A stretch of DNA of 23,005 nt from Nostoc commune NIES-4072. Lineage in GTDB: Bacteria > Cyanobacteriota > Cyanobacteriia > Cyanobacteriales > Nostocaceae. The position numbers were made by a program, and so were the translations under genes. The notes under the pieces were generated by a model, which was not told where the DNA came from, made no database searches, and saw only the letters and a program-made list of their open reading frames with translations. How positions within the stretch are numbered: the stretch's first letter is position 1; each line of letters starts with the position of its first letter. The stretch lies in assembly GCF_003113895.1 (NCBI RefSeq), contig NZ_BDUD01000007.1:1-23005 (forward strand), read 5' to 3'. This document shows positions 6,147 through 14,310 of this stretch, piece by piece.

Positions 6147-7676
6147 TCACAAGCTAAAACCACGGTCAAGCTGTTTCTGCTTTTGTTGCTCCTCCCTGAG
6201 ATGAGCTTCTAGTTCCTGACTCCAATCAGGATTATGGGTTTTGAGCCTTTTACCCTGTGGCAATAATTCTAATACTGCACTAGCAGCAAGATTCCCTTGC
6301 GAATCATTATTGAATGCTACGACCACCCTATTGAAACTCTTGAGAAATTCCATAGGTAGGTTATTCGGGTCATCAGCTACCATCAACATGGTTCTAGTTG
6401 GTGGTAGTCCCTTGCAACTTGAGATCAGGTAGGTGGCTGCTGACATGGCATCAATTGGTGTAGAACACAAAAAGACGTTTTCTACCTTGTCCGTTGGTTG
6501 CCCTCCCAATCTCAGATAAAACCAACCTTTTTGTGTAGAGGTGTTTTGGTCGTACTCCACAGTGCGATGATTTTCTCTAGGCTTTGACCAAACTAATGCA
6601 CCAGTTTTTTCACCATCTAAATCACGCTTGATAAACAAAATATTTCGTTGCTCATCCATGTAAAGCAACTGATTATTATGTAATCCTTGCACAATATAAT
6701 CTGGTATATAGCGTTTCTCGTCCAAATACTTGTGCAACACTTGCCAAACAACTTTATCCTCTGGTGGTGGAGTGAACTGGGGCTGTTGTTTGCGTTCAAT
6801 TTCTTGAAGAAACTTTTCTAACTGCTCAATTGGGAGTGGTTTAGCAGGAATCACCAGAATTTGATTAATGCGCTCATCATCACGTTCTGGTTGGTAGTCA
6901 ATGCCACGATGTTTTTGCAGTCCTGGGAAGGTATAGGCAGGCCCCAAAGATGTACCGCTAAATTTCTGATCATTCCATGAGTAAGAGATGCCTTTACTTT
7001 TACCGTTGCGTGTTAGCCCATGACGCATCTCAATACCCAACAGTTGCAATCGTTCCATCAGTTGGGGCATAGTCGGTTTATCTACTGTGGCGCGGTCAAT
7101 TAATTCAATTAGTTGGGTTTTGATTGGCTGTTGTGGCGGCGTGTTTCTCTCACCCTGCTCATATTCTAGTTGTTCTCTTTCAACTCGTCGCTGTTGCCCT
7201 ACGCTGGGGGCGCGGTTCAGTTTCTCCTTGCTATTGAGGGTCTGCTGTAACCCATATTCTAGTTCTAGCTGTCGAATGATTTTTTCAGAGCGCACATACT
7301 CCCAGCTATCACGGGTAATCTTGCCGTCATCCAAACTGATTCTGCTGGCGCAAATGTGTATATGGTCGTGGTTGCGATCGCTGTGGTGGTAGATGGCATA
7401 TTGGTTAGCTGTGTAACCCATTTCCTCGATGTACTTGTCGGCTATCTCGCACCAAGTATCATTGTCTAGTTGTTCGCCTGGGCTTAGTGAAAGCGAAACA
7501 TGATGAACTACTTTTTCTGCTTCTGGATTAAGTTGTCGAGACAGTCGGAATTCTCTGGCTAATTCTCTGGCATTTGTGCCAAACATATTGCCGCCAATTA
7601 AGGATGACTCCTCTTTGTTTTCAAGATAGTCAAGGAGTCCGCGAAAGCTTTTACCTTTGGTTTGGTTGCCAATCAT
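6147..7676 (-). CDS. MOBP-type relaxase with DUF3991/Toprim-like C-terminus
   Basis: 509-residue mobilization relaxase. It nicks one DNA strand at oriT and carries it to the recipient. Residues 1-150 form the relaxase/mobilization nuclease domain: probable catalytic Tyr17 in GLLDYLE and the metal-binding histidine motif YHHSDRNHDHIHI at about 96-108. Residues about 305-365 resemble DUF3991 (KYLDEKRYIPDYIVQGL, KRDLDGEKTGALVW). Residues about 398-475 are a Toprim-like domain (CSTPIDAMSA, VVVAFNNDSQG). In that domain the usual glutamate before PIDA is serine (405), and the first aspartate of the DxD pair is asparagine (456), so the Toprim site looks degenerate. The start lies two bases after the mobC stop, so translation is probably coupled. 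Confidence 0.9.
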   Translation of the reverse strand: MIGNQTKGKSFRGLLDYLENKEESSLIGGNMFGTNARELAREFRLSRQLNPEAEKVVHHVSLSLSPGEQLDNDTWCEIADKYIEEMGYTANQYAIYHHSDRNHDHIHICASRISLDDGKITRDSWEYVRSEKIIRQLELEYGLQQTLNSKEKLNRAPSVGQQRRVEREQLEYEQGERNTPPQQPIKTQLIELIDRATVDKPTMPQLMERLQLLGIEMRHGLTRNGKSKGISYSWNDQKFSGTSLGPAYTFPGLQKHRGIDYQPERDDERINQILVIPAKPLPIEQLEKFLQEIERKQQPQFTPPPEDKVVWQVLHKYLDEKRYIPDYIVQGLHNNQLLYMDEQRNILFIKRDLDGEKTGALVWSKPRENHRTVEYDQNTSTQKGWFYLRLGGQPTDKVENVFLCSTPIDAMSAATYLISSCKGLPPTRTMLMVADDPNNLPMEFLKSFNRVVVAFNNDSQGNLAASAVLELLPQGKRLKTHNPDWSQELEAHLREEQQKQKQLDRGFSL

Positions 7677-7678
7677 TT

Positions 7679-8083
7679 TTACTCCCAGTCTTCCGAATCA
7701 CTGTCATCATCAATGTCATCGTCATCAGTAACTTCAGTTTCGATTTGGGACAACTCCCGACCAATTTGTTGTAAGAGTTCTTGTAGCTGTTTTAGTTGTT
7801 CTGGATCTGCGGGTGGTCGCAGTCCCATTTTAATAGCTGTGTTAGTAGCTCTAGTGAGTTGATTAATATTGCTGCCGATGCGGACTAATTCTCGGTAAGT
7901 AGCTAGGGTTATTTTGCTCAGTCGTTTGGGCAGTGGTTTTAATAAAACACTGCGTCTAGTTAATTCAGCTATGCTTAGTCCCGCGTCTTGTGCTTTCAAC
8001 TTAATCATCTCGTGTTCGATTGCGTTGACACGAGCTTCTAATGTCTTAGTACGAAGCAGGTTTTTTGACAGTTTGGGACGCAT
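7679..8083 (-). CDS. mobC: MobC-like relaxosome accessory protein
   Basis: 134 residues from the ATG at 8083; an upstream GTG at 8131 would give 150. The conserved MobC-like part is LEARVNAIEHEMIKLKAQDA followed by LTRRSVLLKPLP and YRELVRIGSNINQLTRATN, and a glutamine/leucine-rich helix leads into an acidic tail (DDDDIDDDSDSEDWE). MobC proteins bind oriT next to the nick and help the relaxase open the strands. Its stop is two bases from the relaxase start, so the two form one operon. Neither possible start has a clear Shine-Dalgarno. I prefer 8083 because the added 16 residues are proline-rich and overlap the putative oriT dyad. Confidence 0.82.
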   Translation of the reverse strand: MRPKLSKNLLRTKTLEARVNAIEHEMIKLKAQDAGLSIAELTRRSVLLKPLPKRLSKITLATYRELVRIGSNINQLTRATNTAIKMGLRPPADPEQLKQLQELLQQIGRELSQIETEVTDDDDIDDDSDSEDWE

Positions 8084-8110
8084 AACTGTGGGAGGTATGA
8101 GAGGGGGTTT

Positions 8111-8191
8111 CCAAAGGGGGATGCTTCCCACTTTGGCAAGCCTGTCGTCCGAGCGGAGCGAGGTTTGCCGTAGGCAAAAGGCACGGCTTGC
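8111..8191. other. Candidate oriT region (dyads upstream of mobC)
   Basis: Three nested or adjacent inverted repeats lie directly upstream of the mobC-relaxase operon. CCAAAGGGGGA pairs with TCCCACTTTGG (8111-8136). GCAAGCC (8136-8142) pairs with GGCTTGC (8185-8191). Inside that lies TTTGCC-GTA-GGCAAA (8164-8178). oriT commonly lies in this position for MOBP/MobC systems. No nick consensus could be fixed. Confidence 0.4.
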
Positions 8192-8278
8192 TTCTAGCCA
8201 AAATATGGGGGGTAAGCGAGGTGTCGAGTGCTACGTATGTACGGAGGGCACAGCGAGAGGCTGAGGGCGGAAGTACAA

Positions 8279-8619
8279 CGGCGTAGCCGTGATGCTGACT
8301 ATCCTACAATCTACAGAGGGAGATAGCAACGGCGTAGCCGGAATTTAAGATAATCAAGCAAGAGATAAATTCTGGTTCGGCGTAGCCACAATAGAAGAAA
8401 TAAAAACGGCGTAGCTGCTATATGAAAATTCTCTTCTTCAGCGAAGCTGCCACACAATATAATAGTCCGGCGTAGCCACAATACTAAAAAATAATTCAGC
8501 GTAGCTGTTTTAAGTAAAATTCTCTGATTTAGCGTAGCTGTAATAGTCAGATTTTTTAGCATTAGCTTGAATAAGACTACCAGCGAAGCTGCCACACTAA
8601 AAAATATAAGGCGTAGCCG
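8279..8619. repeat. Array of ten GCGNAGC mini-hairpins
   Basis: Ten copies of RGCG(T/A)AGCY start at 8280, 8331, 8379, 8408, 8440, 8469, 8498, 8531, 8582 and 8610. Stem bases co-vary (GGC/GCC versus AGC/GCT), while the loop stays GTA or GAA. Spacing is mostly 28-33 bases, with 48-51 at both ends. The array lies in AT-rich DNA between the rep gene end and mobC. No supported gene overlaps it. Confidence 0.85.
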
Positions 8620-8713
8620 TAATACGAAATGGAGAGAAATTAACCACGCTAAAACTAGACTGCTTTTTGAAGACCGCAGTGCAAATATGATTTTAAAATT
8701 AGTCAAGTCTATT

Positions 8714-11700
8714 TCAGTCCCTATTTACTGGTGTAAGTTCAGTGAACGGCAATAAAACCACTGTATTGTTGGTTAAGTTCAGACATCTTAAGCTACTATC
8801 TAATGTTTTGCTCTGTACCAAGAACTGGTCATCATCTCCTGTGACGGTACATACAAGTCCAATCAACGTTTCTATAAGGGATTTCGGGTGATGTTGATTT
8901 GGATCTCCTAGATTATTTTGAATATTAAAAGACATAGATGATCCATCAGACTCTCCAAGATTTTTCAGCCTTTCGCGTCGTGCGGCACGTTTAGCTAATA
9001 TGGACATCAGGTTAGACCAGATTTCAGCATCCAGTCGGTAGACTTTAATTTTTTGCCTCTCAAACCCCGGCTCAAACCTCGACCAGCGAAAAGCCGCTTT
9101 GATTCCCAACTGCGATAACATCTGATGCACAACCTGAACATCACTCATTTTGTCGCTAATGGTGAGTTTGAGATGGTGGAATATTTCTGGGGCATAAAGG
9201 CGAATCTTGTCGGCGTAGGGTTTGAGGTCAGCTTTAGTCCATTCTTTTTTTGGATCTAAAAAGTCGTTTAATCCAAATGCTTCTCGCATAGAGCGCCGCA
9301 GCGCTGTACCAGAAATATCCCACGGGCAAACAGCTTGATTCCAATTAGCTTGTTTCTCTAATGATTTGGCGGTTCTGTCAATTCCTAATGCAGGGTTAAG
9401 TTGCGCTTCTAAATTGAGCAGTTCCCCGCGTCGTCGGCCTTCTTTGTCCCAAAGTACATCTTCTAGAGTTAGCTCGTCTACGCAGTAGAAATCTTTCAGG
9501 TAATATTTTCTAATTGCTAGTGCGTCTTCTGGTGAAACTGCCTCTTGGGATTCCAAGAGGGCAATTTCTGGGTAAGTTAAATCGGCGGCGGCTACTATGT
9601 CTTTGGCTTCAATTTGTTTGATTTCGTCTTTGGCTGACTTTAGTAACAGTTTGACAGCTTTATCCGATTCTCGATTATCAATTTTAATCTGATGCCCTTC
9701 ATGTTTTAGTCTTATAAGCAGTGCATCAGAGAGATTCATCATCGAATAATTCTGCTCGGCACTAATTCGGGCATACAAATTAACATGAGGGTTTGATTGC
9801 CAATCGAAATTAGCAATACCTTCAACAATATCTGGTCTGAGGTTGGAGCGGACTAAGCTAACAGTGGCATCTGTTCTCTGTTGTAATTGGGCTTTAATTT
9901 CTAGATAATTACTGGAACGAGAAACTTTACAGTAATTTGTCCCACGTTTGGCACACCAAACTGTGCGGTCTACGTTGTCTCGTAGTCGGGCTAAAGATTG
10001 GGACATATCAGCGTCGGTGGATGATGCCCCGGTGAAAATTCCATAGACTTTCTCGACAAAATCTGGAATTTCTATGCTGACTCCGGTGGCGACTGTGGGA
10101 GAACAAATAATTACGTCATATAATCCTTCTGCAATCACAGCATCGGGAGTTTTCAAAAACCTTTTTTCATCAGGATTGCCACTGGTTTCTGAGTTAACTA
10201 GCAGGATTCTAATACCAGGAATTTCTTTTTGTAGCAGTCGGGCTGTTGTCTTGCTGGTGGCTTTGCTATCTGTGGTGACATATAGCGCCTTACCTTGCTC
10301 GATGTTCCGTGCATTTTGGATTAACTCGTTTATAACAGCTGATTTATCTTTGGCTTGAATAAATGTGACGTGGTAGGGTTTGGGTTGATAGTCGTTATAA
10401 ATTAAGTAGATTGGAGCCGGATCTGCTTTCAGTTCCCAGAGGTAATTTAGGGTTGGGTTGTTTAAATCAGCGTCAGCAACAATTATCCTCCGGGCGACTC
10501 TAATTAATTCTGCAAATCTTGCTAGTAATGCTGGACGTTTCCCGTCTTTATCACAGGTGCTAGAAGTTAATAAGTGACGAACAACTTGGACAATTTCATC
10601 AATCATTAAGTCACAGCCAGCAAATTTTTTCGGGTCGATGGCTAGGAGTGAATCAACACAGAAACCAATTCGGAAGCTGTAAGCTGATCCTTTGATAAAA
10701 TTGCCGTTGACTTTATCTAAGTCGCCTCGGTAATCTAAAGAAGCCCTGGCACATAAATTCTGTACGAGCGCTATTCTGTGACTCGGTGCTAATAATTTCG
10801 GAGAATGCGCTGTTGTTTTGGCCATAAACTTAGTTTTACCAGTGCCTTTGCCTGAGTTAAGGGCAATAATTCCTGACTCAGGTAAGTCTTTGATCTCTAA
10901 GGTCGATAAGTCGGCTGTGGTTAGTTTTAATGAGGGTTCGTAAGTTAACCGATTTTCTAAGCGTTGCCACAACTGCCAATGTGCTACTGAAAGGGCTTGG
11001 TTTAAGGCTGTTGACCACGCAGCCACGCCAGCATTTACTATCAGGTCATCAACGCCTTTACACAGTCCTTTTTGACCGTCCCAGATGGCGATATCAACTA
11101 TTGAACCGGCGGCGGTCAGTAATCGGCTAAAGCGGAAAGTCGCAGCGTTAACTCGTCTCTGGGTTAGAGTATTGGTGTCTTGGTCAAAGGCGAGGGTAAA
11201 TTTTCTCCCTTTAACAGCAAATCGTGCTATATCTGAGATTAGATAGGGCAAGACTTGGTTGCCTAATAAATCCTTGCTGCGGTAGCCGCCGTTAATTCCG
11301 TAAAGGGCAATGGCTACATACCCCTGTGACAACAGGCATAAGGATTTTTTACCCCCTTCTGTAATGATGATTGGGATTTCTGGGTGGAGTTCTAGCCAGT
11401 TCCAGAAACTTTCGCCAGGAGGGGGGACTTCTACGCCGTAGCGGTTGGCTATTGAGCGTCTATTTTCTCGGTTGACGGTGGGGAGATAAGCCCGTGAGCC
11501 GTTGCCAATTGGGGTTTCGTATTTTTGATCCTTGTCTTTTTTCGTGTCAATCCTGGGTTTACTGAGTTTGCCTTGCCAGGGGCTACCGTCTTCGTTAATA
11601 AATATTGCGGCGTGGAGTGTGGGTTTGGCTTGATGCCCAAATCTGGTATATTTCCAGTTCAGTGCGTCGTGGATTGGGGTTGAGACATCCCCCCCAGCAC

Positions 11701-11863
11701 TAATTTCTATGTCGGAGACGATACGGATGTTATCAGTGTACAGAGAAATTGCGATCGCAGAGCCGATAAGAAATTCTCGCTCAATTCGGCTGGCAAACTC
11801 ACTTAAGCTTTCTACTGGCAGTAGATTTTGAACAGATGGTAGAACACTTGATAGATTTTTCAA
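8714..11863 (-). CDS. Large plasmid replication protein: DUF3854 (Toprim-like) plus helicase
   Basis: 1,049-residue replication protein of the type I recall being called CyRepA1 in cyanobacterial plasmids. The N-terminal half has a DUF3854/Toprim-like primase module: IIITEGGKKS with Glu169, ALYGINGGY, and FTLAFDQDT with Asp227 and Asp229. The middle is a superfamily-2-like helicase: NSGKGTGKTK Walker A (338-344), LMIDE Walker B (Asp422, Glu423), CSPTVATGVSIE near 590 and SQSLARLRD near 621-629 as a motif VI equivalent. The C-terminal 400 residues are less recognisable and probably bind the origin. It starts with TTG at 11863, preceded by AGGAG eight bases upstream. All catalytic residues are present, so this is the likely replication initiator. 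Confidence 0.88.
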   Translation of the reverse strand: MKNLSSVLPSVQNLLPVESLSEFASRIEREFLIGSAIAISLYTDNIRIVSDIEISAGGDVSTPIHDALNWKYTRFGHQAKPTLHAAIFINEDGSPWQGKLSKPRIDTKKDKDQKYETPIGNGSRAYLPTVNRENRRSIANRYGVEVPPPGESFWNWLELHPEIPIIITEGGKKSLCLLSQGYVAIALYGINGGYRSKDLLGNQVLPYLISDIARFAVKGRKFTLAFDQDTNTLTQRRVNAATFRFSRLLTAAGSIVDIAIWDGQKGLCKGVDDLIVNAGVAAWSTALNQALSVAHWQLWQRLENRLTYEPSLKLTTADLSTLEIKDLPESGIIALNSGKGTGKTKFMAKTTAHSPKLLAPSHRIALVQNLCARASLDYRGDLDKVNGNFIKGSAYSFRIGFCVDSLLAIDPKKFAGCDLMIDEIVQVVRHLLTSSTCDKDGKRPALLARFAELIRVARRIIVADADLNNPTLNYLWELKADPAPIYLIYNDYQPKPYHVTFIQAKDKSAVINELIQNARNIEQGKALYVTTDSKATSKTTARLLQKEIPGIRILLVNSETSGNPDEKRFLKTPDAVIAEGLYDVIICSPTVATGVSIEIPDFVEKVYGIFTGASSTDADMSQSLARLRDNVDRTVWCAKRGTNYCKVSRSSNYLEIKAQLQQRTDATVSLVRSNLRPDIVEGIANFDWQSNPHVNLYARISAEQNYSMMNLSDALLIRLKHEGHQIKIDNRESDKAVKLLLKSAKDEIKQIEAKDIVAAADLTYPEIALLESQEAVSPEDALAIRKYYLKDFYCVDELTLEDVLWDKEGRRRGELLNLEAQLNPALGIDRTAKSLEKQANWNQAVCPWDISGTALRRSMREAFGLNDFLDPKKEWTKADLKPYADKIRLYAPEIFHHLKLTISDKMSDVQVVHQMLSQLGIKAAFRWSRFEPGFERQKIKVYRLDAEIWSNLMSILAKRAARRERLKNLGESDGSSMSFNIQNNLGDPNQHHPKSLIETLIGLVCTVTGDDDQFLVQSKTLDSSLRCLNLTNNTVVLLPFTELTPVNRD

Positions 11864-12036
11864 TTTCTTTCTCCTGGCAGGGGTTAAATTGCCCTCGCCA
11901 AGAAAAGACTGAATGTTAACTTCTATCTACAGAACAGTTGGCGTAACTTGTGCGGTAGAGGGGAAAGAGTCAAGTAGTTTGGGTAAAGCCTTCAAATAAG
12001 TTCTTTTTTCCCTTTTAATCTGTTGGAAGTAAGGCT

Positions 12037-12215
12037 TATAATCAATAAAAGGCTCCACTTGATTCTTACTCCAGTGGGGGTTTTACATTCTGTCTTTTCT
12101 GGCGGGGTGGACGCGTGGTAGGTGGTTCCAAGCACCGAAGCCACAAATTACAACAACCGAAATCAAATGAAGAATTTGAGCCTAAGTCTGTGAGTTCGTA
12201 CCTCGCAGACTTTTT
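12037..12215 (+). ncRNA. Candidate counter-transcribed RNA over the rep leader
   Basis: The plus strand shows a TATAAT box (12037-12042) with only a weak -35. It then shows successive small stems: CCACT/AGTGG (12055-12059/12073-12077), GGTG/CACC (12121-12124/12133-12136) inside GTGG/CCAC, and a strong intrinsic terminator ending at 12215. No open reading frame explains a plus-strand terminator here. The transcript would be antisense to the 5' leader of the minus-strand rep mRNA, a common way to control plasmid copy number. The remaining bases of 11864-12456 contain nothing else I can support. Inference only. Confidence 0.35.
12185..12215 (+). terminator. Intrinsic terminator
   Basis: AGTCTGTGAG (12185-12194) pairs with CTCGCAGACT (12202-12211), with one T-G pair and a seven-base loop, and is followed by a run of T (12211-12215). 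Oriented for the plus strand, with no plus-strand gene upstream of it. Confidence 0.65.
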
Positions 12216-12456
12216 GGCTTATTAGCTCAATTTCTTAACGATTTAAAACCATAAATAGAACTTAGTTGGTTGGGGTTGAGATGTTGTTTGCTTGTCAGCA
12301 TATCATTGAGTAACATTAGGCACATATTGTCATTTGGCTAACAGTCAGTAAAAAGTCAGAAATCCGTATATAGATACCAATTAATAAATCCATCAAATCT
12401 TACTAGTTTGGCTATAGCTTGAGTGATAGGTTAGTTTCCCCTTTACGATCGCGTCT

Positions 12457-12612
12457 TTACTCATTTGTCTTAAGCCAATCCTTGAGTAATGTGTTTACTA
12501 TTTCACCCATAGGCTTACCTTGCTTAGTACAGGCCACTTTAAATTTCAGTTTCACATCCTTGTCCACATAGACACTTAGCTCAGTCATTCCCTCTGGAAT
12601 TTTCTTAGACAT
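12457..12612 (-). CDS. Small ribbon-helix-helix (CopG-like) regulator
   Basis: 51 residues from the ATG at 12612: MSKKIPEGMTELSVYVDKDV, then KLKFKVACTKQGKPMGEI and VNTLLKDWLKTNE. The TELSVYVDKDVKLKFK strand, the central helix and the GEIVNTLLKDWL helix match the fold of small dimeric RHH DNA-binding proteins. The frame is open upstream to 12729, but the added residues run through the repeated GCGCGAT operator region and look non-coding; AGAGAG precedes the chosen ATG. It probably represses its own promoter through those repeats. It may act as a copy-number or transfer-gene regulator, since it lies between rep and the 12899-17671 gene run. Confidence 0.75.
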   Translation of the reverse strand: MSKKIPEGMTELSVYVDKDVKLKFKVACTKQGKPMGEIVNTLLKDWLKTNE

Positions 12613-12620
12613 TTTCTCTC

Positions 12621-12698
12621 TTTGCGCGATATCTAGTATTCTCGCATCACCTCCGGCATCTTCGTCTACCACGTATTGCGCGATTGCGCGATATACGT
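12621..12698. promoter_or_regulatory. TTGCGCGAT operator repeats
   Basis: TTGCGCGATAT occurs from about 12622, and two tandem TTGCGCGAT copies at 12676-12692 sit inside the dyad ACGTAT...ATACGT (12671-12676/12693-12698). Location just upstream of the small RHH gene, and between it and the plus-strand gene run, fits an operator shared by divergent promoters. Confidence 0.5.
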
Positions 12699-12898
12699 TA
12701 TGATAACAGACAAGACAGAGAAACAACAACAGCCGTTAACCAATTCGTGTCTGCCGAGTAAGGAAAAACCTTATAAATCAATCCTTTTAGCGTGTGGACA
12801 CTCCAAAGCTACCGTTAGTTGTCAATACCTGTTGATTACTTGTCAGCATTTGTTATTGACTATCAATTACTGTTTGACCATTAATCAATAAATGAAGT

Positions 12899-13276
12899 AT
12901 GAAAACATCAAATCCCTCACGGGGACTTGATTTAGATTCCCCTGGTCTGTTTTGCTCAAGTTATGTTACGAAATCTGAACTAGCAAAAATTCTTAACGTT
13001 GCTCGTTCAACTTTGGTCAGTTGGGACGGTATAGCTCTTTACCGCATAGATGGCTATCGGCAAGCCTACCCAGTAAAAACTGATGGCAGTACGGATCGCT
13101 CTTGCCCTTTATCCCCGTACCAAAGCTGGGTTCTGTCCCGCATTGGACGAGTGATGGCTAATCTGCGTTCTGTCGAACGGGTAAAGAACTACATCAAAAA
13201 GTATCCCCAGGAATTCAGTCAAGCCAAGTTTCAAGCACAGTTCGCCCAAGTAATTCAAAGAGGTACAGCTGCATGA
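12899..13276 (+). CDS. Hypothetical protein with HTH-like segment
   Basis: 125 residues. Residues about 22-45 (VTKSELAKILNVARSTLVSW) look like the helix-turn-helix of a MerR/excisionase-type domain. It continues with CPLSPYQSWVLSRIGRVM and a basic helix ERVKNYIKKYPQEF. The start ATG at 12899 has only a weak purine stretch before it. Its stop overlaps the next gene start by four bases (ATGA), so it is the first gene of a coupled run reaching 17671. It could be the local regulator of that run or a DNA-binding accessory protein. The 286 bases upstream hold the RHH operators but no supported gene. I do not recognise a named family. Confidence 0.78.
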   Translation: MKTSNPSRGLDLDSPGLFCSSYVTKSELAKILNVARSTLVSWDGIALYRIDGYRQAYPVKTDGSTDRSCPLSPYQSWVLSRIGRVMANLRSVERVKNYIKKYPQEFSQAKFQAQFAQVIQRGTAA

Positions 13277-13857
13277 ATCCTAATTCCACCAAAACCAATA
13301 AGCCAGAAATGATTTCTATTAAAGAATCTGCCGAACGTTTGGGAGTTGCTGAAGAGATTGTCCGATTCAGCCTCCAAGAAGCTTACCCCGATGATTTTGA
13401 TAGCCTCAAGGAAATAACTTTGGCAGAATTTGAAACCCTAGCCAACACATTCAAGCAGAAGGCTCTTGAACAAAACACGGGGGAAGTAGCTGCGATTGCT
13501 CCTTCTAGCGATAGTCCTTTACCAATAGAACAACAGCAACAGATTATTGATGGTACTGTCAATGCCCTTCAAGAATTTGCTGGTAATTACGTGCTGACCA
13601 TTGAGAAAATCGCTTCTACCCTCGCTTATTTGAGTGGTCAAGCAGTTGTAGACAACTTTGTAGAAATTCATTCCAACACTGTCAGAGATGGCTTAGAAAG
13701 CTATTTAGACCAGTTTGCAGCCGAATTTGTGACTGCTGCTCATTCCATCAAAGGAGTGAACGCCAAAGATTTTTTGTCCCAACGGGGAATAACCCAGAAA
13801 CAGCGAACTGCTCAAAAGTCATTGCAAGAAATTCTGAACCTAGCAGCAAACCCCTAG
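13273..13857 (+). CDS. Hypothetical protein, helical
   Basis: 194 residues, starting inside the stop of the previous gene (ATGA overlap). Residues about 13-50 (MISIKESAERLGVAEEIVRF) again look like a short HTH. The middle is rich in helices (LPIEQQQQIIDGTVNALQEF), and the C-terminus carries VTAAHSIKGVNAKDFLSQRG and TAQKSLQEILNLAANP. No membrane segment or enzyme motif is visible. Close coupling to the preceding HTH protein suggests the two act together, possibly as a DNA-bound complex. Family unknown to me. Confidence 0.77.
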   Translation: MNPNSTKTNKPEMISIKESAERLGVAEEIVRFSLQEAYPDDFDSLKEITLAEFETLANTFKQKALEQNTGEVAAIAPSSDSPLPIEQQQQIIDGTVNALQEFAGNYVLTIEKIASTLAYLSGQAVVDNFVEIHSNTVRDGLESYLDQFAAEFVTAAHSIKGVNAKDFLSQRGITQKQRTAQKSLQEILNLAANP

Positions 13858-13931
13858 ATATTGCTTCAAAGATGGCATTATCCGATGCCAGATTTCTATT
13901 TCTCTTGCACTTCATTTCAAAGGAAAGAAAA

Positions 13932-14075
13932 ATGCACTTACTAACTGAAGTTTGTTTTTATTCTGGTGTGGCTACCCTCTCCCTAATTGGTGGTGTAGCA
14001 GCAGTTATATCGCCTTTAGGAGTTGGGTTATTTACTGTGGGCTTAGTAATGTATGTCAACCAAAACAAACAATAA
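13932..14075 (+). CDS. Small hydrophobic membrane protein
   Basis: 47 residues from the ATG at 13932, which follows AAGGAAAG by five bases. The frame is open from 13872, but the internal start has the better ribosome site. Almost the whole chain is hydrophobic with glycines: TEVCFYSGVATLSLIGGVAA and PLGVGLFTVGLVMYV, ending NQNKQ. This predicts one long or two short membrane segments. Glycine-rich small membrane proteins are frequent in secretion or transfer operons, but no homology is claimed. It overlaps the next frame by 23 bases. Confidence 0.6.
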   Translation: MHLLTEVCFYSGVATLSLIGGVAAVISPLGVGLFTVGLVMYVNQNKQ

Positions 14076-14310
14076 TAGGGACAAATTAGAGTCTGATTAT
14101 CAGTGGCTTGCTTTCAAAATCCGCCCAGTCCTTTTAATAGCTTGCATCACAATTCCTAGTTTCTTTGGAGCGTATATCTATGCAGCAAATTTTGACTGTA
14201 GAGCAAATTTTAGCAATTCTCAAAGGGAAAGAAGAGAGTTTGAGGATGTTGAGGGCAACGCCAGAGTACATGAAATTGGAGGCATCAGAGCGATTCACTA
14301 CGTCAAATGA
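14053..14310 (+). CDS. Small membrane protein, doubtful 3' half
   Basis: 85 residues in a frame different from both neighbours. The first half looks real: a polar start (MSTKTNNNRDKLESDYQWL) and one membrane segment (PVLLIACITIPSFFGAYIYA, about residues 26-45). The second half lies opposite the better-supported start at 14180 and is rich in arginine and glutamate, as expected for an out-of-frame reading. No ribosome site is evident; it would depend on coupling to the preceding gene, whose stop it overlaps. Either a genuine overlapping gene or one shorter than drawn. Confidence 0.42.
   Translation: MSTKTNNNRDKLESDYQWLAFKIRPVLLIACITIPSFFGAYIYAANFDCRANFSNSQRERREFEDVEGNARVHEIGGIRAIHYVK

Noticed and set aside
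8279..8619. Possible CRISPR array
   Set aside because: Repeat core is only 9-11 bases with variable spacing and AT-rich spacers; no cas genes are present.
8311..8706. 131-codon minus-strand ORF across the GCGNAGC array
   Set aside because: Its leucine/arginine-rich product merely reflects repeated translation of the hairpin units; no ribosome site or family resemblance.
12195..12206. T-arm-like sequence TTCGTAC within a GTGAG/CTCGC stem, suggesting a tRNA
   Set aside because: No matching acceptor, D-arm or anticodon arm at the right distances; an intrinsic terminator explains it better.
12676..12891. 71-codon plus-strand ORF
   Set aside because: Begins inside the GCGCGAT operator and has a low-complexity end; likely promoter and leader DNA for the gene at 12899.
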